The translations under genes and the position numbers were made by a program. A DNA stretch of 64,000 bases from Cellulophaga baltica (GTDB lineage Bacteria > Bacteroidota > Bacteroidia > Flavobacteriales > Flavobacteriaceae), in contig NZ_JAHKQN010000024.1 in assembly GCF_018861125.1 (NCBI RefSeq), positions 55,410 through 119,409 on the forward strand, given 5' to 3'. Positions 36,010 through 46,181 of the stretch are shown in pieces. The notes under the pieces were generated by a model. It had not been told where the DNA came from and searched no databases. It worked only from the letters and a program-made list of their open reading frames with translations. Position 1 is the first letter of the stretch; each line of letters opens with the position of its first letter.

Positions 36010-37316
36010 TGCAAAAAGTAGCTGTTTTTTGGTTCCGCAGAGATTTAAGATTTGATGACAACACTGGGCTTGCTCATGCCTTAGCAAGTGGATTACCTGT
36101 ATTACCAATTTTTATATTTGACGAAGAGATTTTAAAAAGCCTACCTAAAAATGATGCAAGAGTAAACTTTATTTATAACACATTACAAGCTTTAAATGAT
36201 CAAATAAATACAGAGGTTGAAAGTGCTATTGCTATGTACCACAGTACTCCTAAAAAAGTATTTGAGAAATTATTAAAAGAATATGATATTGAAGAGGTTT
36301 TTGTAAATCATGATTATGAACCTTATGCTTTAAAAAGAGACACTGAGATTTCTGATTTGTTGTCAAAGAATGATATCAAATTAAATACGTATAAAGATCA
36401 AGTGATTTTTGAAAAGGATGAAGTTGTAAAATCTGACGGTACCCCTTATGTAGTTTACACACCTTTCAAAAACAAATGGAAATCTACTTTTAATGTCGAA
36501 AAAGATTTAAAAGAGCAACAATCTAATCTGAAATCTGATACATTTTTAAAAAATTCAAATTTTCCTAAGCTCACTTTGAAAGATATAGGGTTTAGTTCTT
36601 CTGAAATTAAAGTTGAATCATACAACATAAAAGCTTCGTTGATATCAAACTACGAGGATACTCGAAATTTTCCTGGTATAGAAAATGGCACCTCTAAATT
36701 GGGACCACACTTACGTTTTGGAACTGTTTCAGTTCGAAAAATGATCAAAAAAGCCATTGCAGAAAAAAACGAAACCTTTTGGAATGAATTAATCTGGAGA
36801 GAATTTTTTATGCAGATATTATGGCATTTTCCTGAAACAATTCACAATGCATTCAGACCCAAATACGATAGAATTGTATGGCGAAATAATGAAGAAGAAT
36901 TTGAAAAATGGAAAAAAGGTGAGACAGGTTATGCATTAGTTGATGCAGGAATGCGTGAGTTAAACAATACTGGATATATGCACAACCGTGTACGTATGTT
37001 GGTTGCCAGTTTTTTGTGTAAACACTTATTGATTGATTGGCGTTGGGGAGAAGCCTACTTTGCCGAGAAACTTTTAGATTATGAATTAAGTTCAAATATT
37101 GGAAACTGGCAATGGGCTGCCGGAACAGGTGTAGATGCTGCTCCTTATTTTAGAATATTTAATCCAATAACTCAAGTTGATAAATTTGATAACGAAAAAA
37201 AATACATTAACAAATGGGTGCCAGAGCTTCAAGAGCTAACTTATCCAAATAAAATGGTAGACCACAAAATGGCTCGAGAACGTTGTTTAAAAACGTATAA
37301 ACAAGCATTAGATTAA
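36009..37316 (+). CDS. phr: Cryptochrome/DNA photolyase family protein
   Basis: Flavoprotein of 435 residues that uses blue light to split pyrimidine dimers (or, in cryptochromes, to signal). The N-terminal photolyase alpha/beta domain starts VAVFWFRRDLRFDDNTGL. The C-terminal FAD domain has TSKLGPHLRFGTVS, FWNELIWREFFMQI, DAGMRELNNTGYMHNRVRM and SSNIGNWQWAAGTGVDAAPYFR, the FAD-binding and Trp-rich stretches of class-I CPD photolyases. Length is normal for that class and shorter than plant-type cryptochromes. The gene overlaps the SDR gene by one base. A photolyase role is most likely; cryptochrome function cannot be excluded. Confidence 0.92.
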   Translation: MQKVAVFWFRRDLRFDDNTGLAHALASGLPVLPIFIFDEEILKSLPKNDARVNFIYNTLQALNDQINTEVESAIAMYHSTPKKVFEKLLKEYDIEEVFVNHDYEPYALKRDTEISDLLSKNDIKLNTYKDQVIFEKDEVVKSDGTPYVVYTPFKNKWKSTFNVEKDLKEQQSNLKSDTFLKNSNFPKLTLKDIGFSSSEIKVESYNIKASLISNYEDTRNFPGIENGTSKLGPHLRFGTVSVRKMIKKAIAEKNETFWNELIWREFFMQILWHFPETIHNAFRPKYDRIVWRNNEEEFEKWKKGETGYALVDAGMRELNNTGYMHNRVRMLVASFLCKHLLIDWRWGEAYFAEKLLDYELSSNIGNWQWAAGTGVDAAPYFRIFNPITQVDKFDNEKKYINKWVPELQELTYPNKMVDHKMARERCLKTYKQALD

Positions 37317-37482
37317 GTACTATTATAAAAATCTATAAAAAATAAAAAGGAGTAAATCATTATTTAGACAATAACCTTACATAGTAGATATTGTTATTTT
37401 AGCTGCTTAAAGAAGTTAACAAAACACGATTGTTTGTAACAGCCAATATTTTGTAAACTAAGACCTAATAATTTGATTTAAT

Positions 37483-37893
37483 ATGATTGAGATTATAACT
37501 ACTACTGCCGAAAAAATATATCCAATTCGGCATACAGTTATGTATCCTGATTTACCTTTTGACTATATTAAGCTACCAAAAGATAATCAGGGAACACATT
37601 TCGCTGTAGTAAAAAATGAAAAAATTGTATCTATAGTTTCTGTATTTATAGAAAACAATGTGGCTCAATTCAGAAAACTTGCTACTTTAGAATCGGAACA
37701 AAAGCAAGGCTACGGAACATATCTTTTAAAGCATATTATTAAATATGCTAAAAATAAGGGTTGTGAAAAACTATGGTGTAACGCAAGATTAAATAAAGCT
37801 GGTTATTACAAAAAATTTGGAATGTATGAAACCAATAAAACATACACTAAATCTGGGATTGATTTTATAGTACTTGAAATGGATTTATCATAA
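37483..37893 (+). CDS. GNAT-family N-acetyltransferase
   Basis: Cytoplasmic acetyl-CoA-dependent transferase of 136 residues. It has the motif A region EQKQGYGTYLLKHIIKYAKNKGCEKLWCNARLNKAGYYKKFGMYE, cited in outline. Q-x-x-G-Y-G binds the CoA pyrophosphate, and NKAGYYKKFGM is the usual motif B. The acceptor is unknown. It stands alone, with a terminator directly after it. Confidence 0.86.
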   Translation: MIEIITTTAEKIYPIRHTVMYPDLPFDYIKLPKDNQGTHFAVVKNEKIVSIVSVFIENNVAQFRKLATLESEQKQGYGTYLLKHIIKYAKNKGCEKLWCNARLNKAGYYKKFGMYETNKTYTKSGIDFIVLEMDLS

Positions 37894-37930
37894 AAAAACC
37901 ACTATAACATATATTATATAGTGGTTTGGG
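37894..37930. terminator. Terminator between GNAT and phosphoesterase genes
   Basis: AAACCACTATA pairs with TATATAGTGGTTT around an AT loop, with A7 before it. It can serve both convergent genes, and is best on the minus strand where seven T follow. Confidence 0.78.
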
Positions 37931-37956
37931 TAAAACTAAAAAAAACATCTAAATAA

Positions 37957-39447
37957 TTATTTCCACAACACGCTATTTGCTTTTGCTCGTAAAAATAATT
38001 TATCGTTGGTAGCCCTTACTTTTATAATATGAGCACCTTTTTTTAAACCATCAGGAATTTGAATACGCCATAGGTGATGGCTAACTTCCGTTGGCTTTGG
38101 TATATTACTTATATTCTGCCCTTTATACCGTCCTAATTCTTGTAATTTATAAAAACGTTTAAGTTCTGGAGCTACACCTTCAAACTTATTCATAGCAAAC
38201 CAATTATTATTCTCAAAACAAATTTCAACCTTTGTGTTTTTGTCTGCAGCAAACACATTTGCATACACGTATGGTTCATTTAATTCGTTTAATGATGTAT
38301 CCCATTCATTAACTTCAGGTACCCATAAATTTATTTGTTTACTAGCAGGAGCTCCAGATACTTTATAATTAAACTTTCGGTTTGCTCCTTCAACTTCCAT
38401 AAACCAATATCCTTTGGGTGTGCCATCATCCATCATAGCAAATGGTACTCCCCTTATGTCATGAGAACCTTGCCACCAAGAACCACATACAGCGCCACAA
38501 ACTAACTCGTGAATATCACTTTTCTCTGCTGTTCTTTTATAATAATTATGAAATTGAGTATGTGTATGCCCAACAGAAATAAAAATATCATCAAAAGGAT
38601 GTAACAACTCTATTAATTCATCTTTATTTGGAATTTCATTGAAAGGAATATGCATTGCAAGGTTAATTGCCTTATAAGTATCCTTTTTTAAGTTCACTAA
38701 ATTTTTAATAAATTCTAATTGATTTGCATCTATTTGTGCGTTATATTTTCCTTCTGGTAAAGGAGTAATATTATTTAGTACCAAAAATAAATTTTCGCCA
38801 TATTCAAATGCATAATATGAAGGACCAAACTTTGATTCAAAAGTTACATCTCTATCATTAAATAGTAATGCATCAAAATTTAAATCATGATTACCAATAA
38901 CATAAAAAACTGGAGCTCCAATTAAACCCAAAACTTCAGATAAGGGATCAAAAATTTCAAGGTTATCAAAAGACAAATCGCCCAATGGCATTATAAAATC
39001 AGGCTTATTATCTACCAATTCTTCTGTTACTAGTTTACCTACATGGTGTACATCATCAACTATATCAACTTGTACATCTCCTAAAAGAGCAACTTTTGCT
39101 TTATTATTTTCTTTATGTTCATACAAGGCAAAATCATGTTTCTTTAAATTTTCTTTTTCAAAATTATAATAAGACTGAACAATATTAAATTCATTCAATT
39201 TAGAAATATACCCAGACGGTTTTAGTAGAAAAATCAAATTTCCTGGTATTGCCTTTATTGCATAGTAACCTTTACTATTTGTGAGAACAATATCTTTACC
39301 ATTGCTTATTAAGATATTAGGCAAGACCTTTTCCTCAATATCAAAAAGACCATTTTTATTTTTATCTAAAAAGACAGTACCAGTTACTTTTTGACCAAAT
39401 GAAATTTGGACAAATAAAAGCAAGGTTATTACAAATGCTTTTTTCAT
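37957..39447 (-). CDS. Secreted calcineurin-like metallophosphoesterase
   Basis: Secreted phosphoesterase of 496 residues. The signal peptide (about 1-18, cut after SFG) is followed by an Ig-like N-terminal domain of SdrD-B/MetallophosN type (GTVFLDKNKNGLFDIEE). The catalytic domain (about 110-320) carries the dimetal motifs LGDVQ (D-x-Q in place of D-x-H), GDLSFD, GNHDLNFD, MHIPFN and GHTHTQFH. A C-terminal beta domain (MetallophosC-like, about 350-496) ends the protein. It follows the GDPD/alkaline-phosphatase fusion gene by 10 bp and so belongs to the same SusCD operon. It probably cleaves phosphodiesters or monoesters outside the inner membrane. Confidence 0.9.
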   Translation of the reverse strand: MKKAFVITLLLFVQISFGQKVTGTVFLDKNKNGLFDIEEKVLPNILISNGKDIVLTNSKGYYAIKAIPGNLIFLLKPSGYISKLNEFNIVQSYYNFEKENLKKHDFALYEHKENNKAKVALLGDVQVDIVDDVHHVGKLVTEELVDNKPDFIMPLGDLSFDNLEIFDPLSEVLGLIGAPVFYVIGNHDLNFDALLFNDRDVTFESKFGPSYYAFEYGENLFLVLNNITPLPEGKYNAQIDANQLEFIKNLVNLKKDTYKAINLAMHIPFNEIPNKDELIELLHPFDDIFISVGHTHTQFHNYYKRTAEKSDIHELVCGAVCGSWWQGSHDIRGVPFAMMDDGTPKGYWFMEVEGANRKFNYKVSGAPASKQINLWVPEVNEWDTSLNELNEPYVYANVFAADKNTKVEICFENNNWFAMNKFEGVAPELKRFYKLQELGRYKGQNISNIPKPTEVSHHLWRIQIPDGLKKGAHIIKVRATNDKLFLRAKANSVLWK

Positions 39448-39457
39448 TTATTTGAAT

Positions 39458-41251
39458 TTATTTGTTTACTACTTTTAAAATTTTTGAAAACAACTCATTA
39501 TTTTCATAAACTCCTTGAAATTCCTGAGAATATGGTCCGTAAGCAAATACAGGAACCATTGTAGCCGTATGATCATAGGTTATAAAATCGCCCTCAATAG
39601 TATGCGTATCTATATCACCACTAGAAACACTAAAACCTGATGTCTCGTGATCTGCAGTAATAATTACTAAAGTTTCTTTATTATAATCAGCAAACTTTAT
39701 AGCTTCGGTGATTGCAGTATCAAAATCTATAGTTTCCGTTACTATTCCTTCTGTATTATTATGATGACCAAAGGAATCTATTTGTGCTCCCTCAACCATT
39801 AAAAAAAATGGCTTTTTATCTTTGCTTAAAAAATTAATTCCTGCTACTGTTGCTTCTGATAAAAGATTTTTACGTCCATCTATAATTGAAGGTACCTCAT
39901 GTTCTGAAAAGAAAACCCCTACTCTACTTGAAGTTGTTGATTTTACTTCATTTAAAGGCAATAACTTAAATTTATTTAAAAGACTGCTTTCTTCAAATAT
40001 TGACGCGCCACCTCCTGCAAAAAAATGAAGCTTACTTTTAGTTAGATCATTTGCTATTTCATCAACCATTGATCTATCTGTTTGGTGTGCATAAAAAGCT
40101 GCAGGTGTTGCTCCGGTTATTTCATCTGTAGTAATGACTCCTGTTTTATAGCCTTTGTCAAATAATACTTCGGCTATATTTTTAATTGCCTTTCCGTTAA
40201 CATCTGTTCCTATTGCTCTGTTATTTGTTTTTATTCCTGTTGCAATTGCAGTGCCTGCAGCAGCAGAATCTGTAGTGAAATCATCTGCCGCTTGAGTTTT
40301 TATAAAACCAATACTCTTTAATTGGGTAAGCGTTAATTCACCATTATTAGCTAGTGTAGCTGCTGAAATTTGAGATAAACCATTACCGTCACCTATTAAA
40401 AGAATAATATTTTCTATTTTTTTTCTTCTTTGATCTATAGAAAAATTTGGTTTATAGATTTCCGATTTATTTTGTATTGTTTTTCTATTCTTAGCTAATT
40501 TACCAATATAAGAACTGCATTTATTAGGCTGATCTGTATTAATAACATCTACTCCTAAATCTATAAAAGTTCTCCAAGCTGTTTTAGAATCTGGTGTGCC
40601 CCAAAAACGAAAAGGTTTTTTAAATTTTTTGCCAATTTTAATAATAGAATCTACACGTTTATAATCATCATGTGTTAACCTGCCCTTTCCACCCCAAACT
40701 GAAAAGTCATTAAAACTAGTACTAACCATAGCCACTTTTTTCCAATTTTCAGGCGATAATTTAGTATCAAGATCTTGGTGGTCAAACCAAATATAATCTG
40801 GATAGTTTTTATAACTATTACTTTCTGGTCTTCTACCTGAAATAACTATTTTAATATTTTTGTTATGGGTAATAATAGGATATTTCTCTACAACTGATAT
40901 AATTTTATTTAATGTAGATATCGGTTCCGATTTAACATCTAACAATAACTGTAGTTGATCTATTGAACCTATATTATTTTTTAAAGCATCTTTTAAAGGA
41001 TTGAGGTATAAAACCTCTAAATTATTATTAGCTGTTATCTCTTCTTTTGTATGTGCTATTTTCAAAGTATCATTTACTAAAAAAATATCGGCTTCAATAC
41101 TATTTAAACCATTAGCATAGGCAGTCCAAAAAGGGACATCTTGCAAATAATCATTATGAGAATGAATTAAAACTTTTTTATTTTGGCTAAAGCTGTAAAA
41201 TAAATGAAGAAAAAATATAAGTGTAAAAAACGTTTTTTTTAATAAAAACAT
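39458..41251 (-). CDS. GDPD-like phosphodiesterase fused to alkaline phosphatase
   Basis: Secreted two-domain enzyme of 597 residues with a signal peptide (about 1-22, FYSFSQ). The N-terminal half (about 25-265) is a GDPD/PI-PLC-like TIM barrel with VLIHSHNDYLQ, SIEADIFLVNDTLKIAH and QLLLDVK, giving the His, Glu-x-Asp and second His of that family. The C-terminal half (about 275-597) is an alkaline phosphatase. It has LLIGDGNG (metal Asp), TDSAAAGTAIATG (nucleophile Ser), VEGAQIDSFGHHNN and ITADHETSGF (zinc ligands). One chain could thus cut a phosphodiester and then remove the exposed phosphate. It is in the operon after SusD, separated by a hairpin. Confidence 0.92.
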   Translation of the reverse strand: MFLLKKTFFTLIFFLHLFYSFSQNKKVLIHSHNDYLQDVPFWTAYANGLNSIEADIFLVNDTLKIAHTKEEITANNNLEVLYLNPLKDALKNNIGSIDQLQLLLDVKSEPISTLNKIISVVEKYPIITHNKNIKIVISGRRPESNSYKNYPDYIWFDHQDLDTKLSPENWKKVAMVSTSFNDFSVWGGKGRLTHDDYKRVDSIIKIGKKFKKPFRFWGTPDSKTAWRTFIDLGVDVINTDQPNKCSSYIGKLAKNRKTIQNKSEIYKPNFSIDQRRKKIENIILLIGDGNGLSQISAATLANNGELTLTQLKSIGFIKTQAADDFTTDSAAAGTAIATGIKTNNRAIGTDVNGKAIKNIAEVLFDKGYKTGVITTDEITGATPAAFYAHQTDRSMVDEIANDLTKSKLHFFAGGGASIFEESSLLNKFKLLPLNEVKSTTSSRVGVFFSEHEVPSIIDGRKNLLSEATVAGINFLSKDKKPFFLMVEGAQIDSFGHHNNTEGIVTETIDFDTAITEAIKFADYNKETLVIITADHETSGFSVSSGDIDTHTIEGDFITYDHTATMVPVFAYGPYSQEFQGVYENNELFSKILKVVNK

Positions 41252-41269
41252 ATAATATAAATTTTAAAT

Positions 41270-41298
41270 AAAGGTGCTAACAAAGTATTAGCACCTTT
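41270..41298 (-). terminator. Hairpin between susD and the phosphatase gene
   Basis: AAAGGTGCTAA pairs perfectly with TTAGCACCTTT (11 bp, 7-nt loop). On the minus strand only TTT-A-TTT follows, so it is a weak terminator or an mRNA 3'-end stabiliser within the operon rather than a full stop. Confidence 0.6.
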
Positions 41299-41333
41299 GA
41301 TAATTAAAATATAAAAACGGTAAACGGGGGTTG

Positions 41334-42920
41334 TTACCAATTTTTATTCTGTGATATTCCTGAAGATTCAACAACTTCAACAGGTATAGGCCATACATGC
41401 ATATAACTCGCATCAAAATTTCTTGACTCTCTAACTATTTCTAGTGTATATGACGAAGTAGGATCAGATTTATCTGAATGAATTCTGCCATAAGAAGGTT
41501 CGCTATACGTTGTTGCAGCATCTCCCCATCGTACAAGATCAAAATGTCTGTTAGCAAACTCACCTGCAAACTCAACTCTTCTTTCATTTTTTAAATCTTC
41601 TAATGTAGCTCCTGTAATAGCATCTAAGCCTGCACGGTCTCTAACTAAATTTAAAGGATCATCGCCACTTAAACCTTGCATAATTAATGCTTCAGCTTTC
41701 ATTAATAATATTTCTGAATATCGCATAATTGGAACATTGTAAATGGTACCAGGATTATCTCCGTTTGCATTTATATATGTTCCTGTAGGATCTTCAAAAC
41801 CATACTCGTACATGTATTTATTAAATTGAAACCCTGACAATGAATTTTCAGACTGATAACTTCTTGTTTCTCCAAAAAACTCAAACTCATCTCCGAATTT
41901 TAGAATAGTAACCTCTCTACGAGCATCTCCATCTTCAAAAGCATCATACAAACTTTCAGTTGGTTGAAAATATCCCCAACCGTTATACAAACCCCAACCT
42001 GTATTCTCTAGCATTACACCTGGTAATTTACTACCATCATCAGTACCAGAATCTACAGACCAAATATATTCTGTATCCCAATTGCTCAAATAGCTATGTA
42101 GAATTCTATAATCTTCAGTTGGGTTATCAGTATCTATTAAAGCTCTACCCGAACCAGAATTTGTTACGGCATCACAATAGGTTACTACTTCTTCCCACTT
42201 ACTATCATCATACTGAGCCCAGTATAAATTTGTTTTAGCAATATATGCTAGTGCTGCATCTTTATGAGCTCTACCATAATTATCAGAACTATATGAAGTG
42301 AAAACCGGTAATAATTCTACTGCTAATTCTAAATCTTCAATAATCTGTTGATAATTTTCCGTTACACTAGTTGGTCTTGTATAAGAACCAGCCTCATCAT
42401 TCATATTATCAACAGTTACTATTGGAACACCACCATTATCTCCATCATCACCATAGGTATGTGCTAACCAGAAATAGTGAAAGCCTCTCATAAAATAAGC
42501 TTCTCCTAAAAGCCTATCTTTTATATCATCATCAAGATCCATATCAGGTACATTAGCTAAAACATCATTAGCTCTACGAATTACTTTGTAACATTGAGGG
42601 TACATCCAATAAGTGTAACTCTCTGTACCTGTTGTATTGAAATTTGCAATATTATCAGCAGATGCGTTAACACGACCAGTAATCATATCATCAGATGCGT
42701 TAATATACCACATAAAGCCTCGGCTAAACATATCTTCATCTTTCATATAGTAATACATACTATTAACAGCTTCAGTAGCATCTTGCTCTGTTTGCCAAAA
42801 ATTTTCCGATGAACTACTCCCTATTGGTTCTAAGTTTGTAAAATCATCTGAACATGATACAACACCTAACATATTTGTGATCAGCAACATGATAGTTATA
42901 TTTTTAATACTTTTTTTCAT
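41334..42920 (-). CDS. SusD/RagB-family lipoprotein (phosphoester locus)
   Basis: Outer-membrane substrate-capture lipoprotein of 528 residues with lipobox VVSC (Cys about 23). It has the SusD core with LLGEAYFMRGFHYFWLAHTYGD and a C-terminal RDRAGLDAITGATLEDLKNERRVEF-like region (outlined), typical of the family. It starts 19 bp after its SusC partner. Downstream genes are phosphoesterases, not glycoside hydrolases or lyases. The cargo is thus more likely a phosphorylated compound or the organic residue left after dephosphorylation. Confidence 0.94.
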   Translation of the reverse strand: MKKSIKNITIMLLITNMLGVVSCSDDFTNLEPIGSSSSENFWQTEQDATEAVNSMYYYMKDEDMFSRGFMWYINASDDMITGRVNASADNIANFNTTGTESYTYWMYPQCYKVIRRANDVLANVPDMDLDDDIKDRLLGEAYFMRGFHYFWLAHTYGDDGDNGGVPIVTVDNMNDEAGSYTRPTSVTENYQQIIEDLELAVELLPVFTSYSSDNYGRAHKDAALAYIAKTNLYWAQYDDSKWEEVVTYCDAVTNSGSGRALIDTDNPTEDYRILHSYLSNWDTEYIWSVDSGTDDGSKLPGVMLENTGWGLYNGWGYFQPTESLYDAFEDGDARREVTILKFGDEFEFFGETRSYQSENSLSGFQFNKYMYEYGFEDPTGTYINANGDNPGTIYNVPIMRYSEILLMKAEALIMQGLSGDDPLNLVRDRAGLDAITGATLEDLKNERRVEFAGEFANRHFDLVRWGDAATTYSEPSYGRIHSDKSDPTSSYTLEIVRESRNFDASYMHVWPIPVEVVESSGISQNKNW

Positions 42921-42939
42921 GATTTTTTATGTTTTTTGA

Positions 42940-45900
42940 TTAAAATGATAATGATAAACCACCTGATATAGTTCTTGAAACCGGATATTTTCCAATATCT
43001 AAACCTATTCCTCCTACTTCAGGATCCATTCCAGAGTAATCTGTTATTGTAAATACATTTTCTGCTGACACATAAATTCTTAAAGAACTGCCAGCACCTA
43101 TATTATTCATTATAGCTTCTGAAAAAGTGTATCCTATATTTAAGTTTTTTAACCTTAAATAAGACGAATCTTCTAAATACCAGCTTGATGCTGTACCAAA
43201 ATTTTGGTTGTTATCACTTGTAGAAATAATTGGAATATTTGAATCTGTATTAGTCTCACTCCACGCATCTAAAACTCTAGCATCTAAATTGTACCCTTGT
43301 GATGATGCATTATAAGCTATGTACTTATAACCATTAAAGGCTTTAGAACCAGAAACACCTTGAAACATCATCCCTAAATCAAAACCTTTATAATCAAGAT
43401 TTAAGTTAAAACTGTACGTGAAACTTGGTTGGTATGACCCCATATAAACTTTATCATTACTATCTATTTGGCCATCATCATTAGTATCTTCAAATTTTAA
43501 ATCTCCAGCTACTGCATTAGGCTGAATTAACTCTCCATCTTTAGTATAAGCGTTTACTTCTTCCTCACTATTAAATATTCCTAAATAAGGTACTAGGTAG
43601 TAAGAGTATAACTCTTCTCCTGGGGTAGAACGGTATGGGTAAAGTGTACTTCTAACATTATCGCTATGATCAATATAATCTATACCAGTTTCATTGTACC
43701 CATCTAAGTTTACTAATTCATTATCTAAGAAACTTGCGTTAGCTCTTGCAGAAAAACCAACTTCACCAATTTTATCGGTATAAGCTAAAGAAAGTTCTAA
43801 ACCATAGTTTTTAACTTCTCCCCCATTTACATCAGCTGCATCTGTACCTTGGTGAAGATCTTCTAGACCACCTAAAATCATGTCTTTAGTACGCTTTTCA
43901 AAATAATCAACAGTTGCAGAAAGTCTATTATTTAACAAACTTGCATCTAATCCAAAATCTAAAGATTCAGATGTTTCCCATTTAAGGTTAGGGTTTGATT
44001 GTTGCCCTATATATGTTGCATTAGCATCTAATTCACCATCTTCACCTACAATAACAGTTGAACTATTTAGCGGTACATCAAAAGAATAATAACCTACAGA
44101 GTTAATATTACCTATTTGCCCCCAAGAAGCTCTAAATTTTAATTGGTTAATAACATTTGAATTGAAAAAATCTTCATTACTAATTTTCCAACCCAATGAT
44201 GCTGAAGGAAAATAATCTGCTTGGTTTTCTGTAGCTAAACGAGAACTTTCATCTCTACGAATACTTAATGATGTGTAATATTTACTATCATAATTGTACA
44301 TTAATCTTCCAACTGCTGAAGTTAATGCGTCTTCATAAGCATCACTTGTATAATCATCTATTGAACTTGCATTTTCAATATATTGATTATATGCCTCTTC
44401 ACTACTAAAGCCACTACCTTGAGTATAAAAATACTCATAGTTCATTTTTTGTGCAGAATGAACTGCTGTTAAGTCTAGATTATGCTTGCCGAATGATTTT
44501 TGATAATTTAATTGGTTATCCCAAATCCATCTATTTTCATCTGAATAATACTGGTATAAATAGTTTTCTAAATTAGATTTTCCAATTTCGGTAATCATAG
44601 GACTAAACTTTTTATACTTAATACCATTATAACTATAGGTATAATTAGATTTAAAGCTTAAGCCATCAATAATATCATATTTAAAATATACATTAGCATT
44701 TATATGATTAATAGGATTACTAGTTGTAGGTCTTAACAACAGTGCAACAGGATTGTAAACATCTCCATAAGCACCAGCAAATTCGGATAAATCATCAGGA
44801 ACAGTACCATGATAGTCTCCATTTTCATCATAAACAGGAGCGGCTGATGGCATATATATAGCATTTATTATTGCTCCAGAATATGAACTAGAAGTTGTTG
44901 CTCCTACGGCTTCTGATCTTGAATAATAAAAATTTTCTCCTATAGTAACTTTATCAGAAATTGTATAATCCGATTTTAACCTGAAAGAATATCTCTCTGA
45001 TTGTGTGCCAATTAACACACCTTCTTTTTTATTATAACCAAATGATGTCATATAATTAGAGTGCTCTCCACCTCCACTTATATTTGCATTTGCATTATAA
45101 ACCGTTGCAGTTCTAAAAATTTCGTCAATCCAATCTGTATGTGTTATTTGACCCCAAGGATTTAAAGTAGTATCATGTGCCGACAAACGTTGAGAACCAC
45201 CATTATCAGCTGCTAAATTATAGGTATCAGCTTGCTGAACAGCATTTAATGCTGACGGTAAATTTGTTGCTGTTTGTAAACCACCATAAAAATCTAAACT
45301 TACTTTTGGTTTTCCTTTTAATCCTTTTTTAGTACTTATTACAATAACACCTGATGCTGCTTGAGCACCGTAAATTGCTGCCGCTGCCGCATCTTTTAAA
45401 ATTGATACCGATGCAATATCATTAGGGTTAATTGCTGGTCCGTAATACGGAACTCCATCAACAATTGTTAAAGCAGATTCATCACTTATAGATCCTACAC
45501 CTCTAATTACGATACTTGCACTAGCGCTTGGATCTCCTCCTTGTTGTAATACTGTTACACCTGCAACATTACCTTGTAAAAAATCTGAGAAGTTAGATAC
45601 CGGTCTTGTTGCTATTTCTTCAATGCCACTTACTTCTGAAATTGCCGAAACAATATCTCCTTTTTTTGAAGAACCGTATCCAATTAATACAACTTCTTCT
45701 AATGCACTTGTTTCTTCATCTAAAACAACATTTAAAGTTTGATTTCCTGTATAAGCAACTTCTTTTAATCCATGACCAATAGAAGAAAAAATTAAAACAC
45801 CACTTTCATTTTTTAAATTAATAGTGAAATTTCCATCAAAATCTGTAGCAACACCATTTGTCGCTTCTCCTTTTTCTACTATAGAAACACCTGGAACTGG

Positions 45901-46005
45901 CATTTTATCCACATTAGAGGTTACATTTCCTGTTACTGTTACTTGTGCTAACGAATAAGTTACCACTCCAAGTAATAGTAGTGCAGTTAAAATAATTTTT
46001 TTCAT
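42940..46005 (-). CDS. SusC/RagA-family TonB-dependent transporter (phosphoester locus)
   Basis: TonB-dependent outer-membrane channel of 1021 residues: signal peptide (about 1-20, YSLAQ), carboxypeptidase-D-like domain (about 22-100), segment LEEVVLIGYGSSKKGDIVSA with the TonB-box area, plug domain ending QAASGVIVISTKKG, and a large barrel ending GGLSLSF. It heads the operon SusC-SusD-GDPD/phosphatase-phosphoesterase. The regulator gene lies 176 bp upstream on the same strand. By eye it is clearly diverged from the alginate SusC. Confidence 0.95.
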   Translation of the reverse strand: MKKIILTALLLLGVVTYSLAQVTVTGNVTSNVDKMPVPGVSIVEKGEATNGVATDFDGNFTINLKNESGVLIFSSIGHGLKEVAYTGNQTLNVVLDEETSALEEVVLIGYGSSKKGDIVSAISEVSGIEEIATRPVSNFSDFLQGNVAGVTVLQQGGDPSASASIVIRGVGSISDESALTIVDGVPYYGPAINPNDIASVSILKDAAAAAIYGAQAASGVIVISTKKGLKGKPKVSLDFYGGLQTATNLPSALNAVQQADTYNLAADNGGSQRLSAHDTTLNPWGQITHTDWIDEIFRTATVYNANANISGGGEHSNYMTSFGYNKKEGVLIGTQSERYSFRLKSDYTISDKVTIGENFYYSRSEAVGATTSSSYSGAIINAIYMPSAAPVYDENGDYHGTVPDDLSEFAGAYGDVYNPVALLLRPTTSNPINHINANVYFKYDIIDGLSFKSNYTYSYNGIKYKKFSPMITEIGKSNLENYLYQYYSDENRWIWDNQLNYQKSFGKHNLDLTAVHSAQKMNYEYFYTQGSGFSSEEAYNQYIENASSIDDYTSDAYEDALTSAVGRLMYNYDSKYYTSLSIRRDESSRLATENQADYFPSASLGWKISNEDFFNSNVINQLKFRASWGQIGNINSVGYYSFDVPLNSSTVIVGEDGELDANATYIGQQSNPNLKWETSESLDFGLDASLLNNRLSATVDYFEKRTKDMILGGLEDLHQGTDAADVNGGEVKNYGLELSLAYTDKIGEVGFSARANASFLDNELVNLDGYNETGIDYIDHSDNVRSTLYPYRSTPGEELYSYYLVPYLGIFNSEEEVNAYTKDGELIQPNAVAGDLKFEDTNDDGQIDSNDKVYMGSYQPSFTYSFNLNLDYKGFDLGMMFQGVSGSKAFNGYKYIAYNASSQGYNLDARVLDAWSETNTDSNIPIISTSDNNQNFGTASSWYLEDSSYLRLKNLNIGYTFSEAIMNNIGAGSSLRIYVSAENVFTITDYSGMDPEVGGIGLDIGKYPVSRTISGGLSLSF

Positions 46006-46027
46006 TGAAATTGTTTTTTGGTTTTTT

Positions 46028-46035
46028 CAAATGTA
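46028..46035 (-). promoter_or_regulatory. Possible -7 box of the phosphoester susC
   Basis: The minus strand reads TACATTTG (TAnnTTTG), 23 bp before the ATG. No -33 TTTG at the right distance, as expected if an activator is needed. Confidence 0.38.
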
Positions 46036-46181
46036 TTTTAAGCTACACTGGAGAGAGGGTATTATTGTTTCATAAATGAGGACAAAACATTCAAATTAGT
46101 GCTTTAATTATGTGAAATTGGGGTACTTTGGATACACTAACATTCTATTAACATTCAAATAATCTAGCAGTAACAAGTAAC

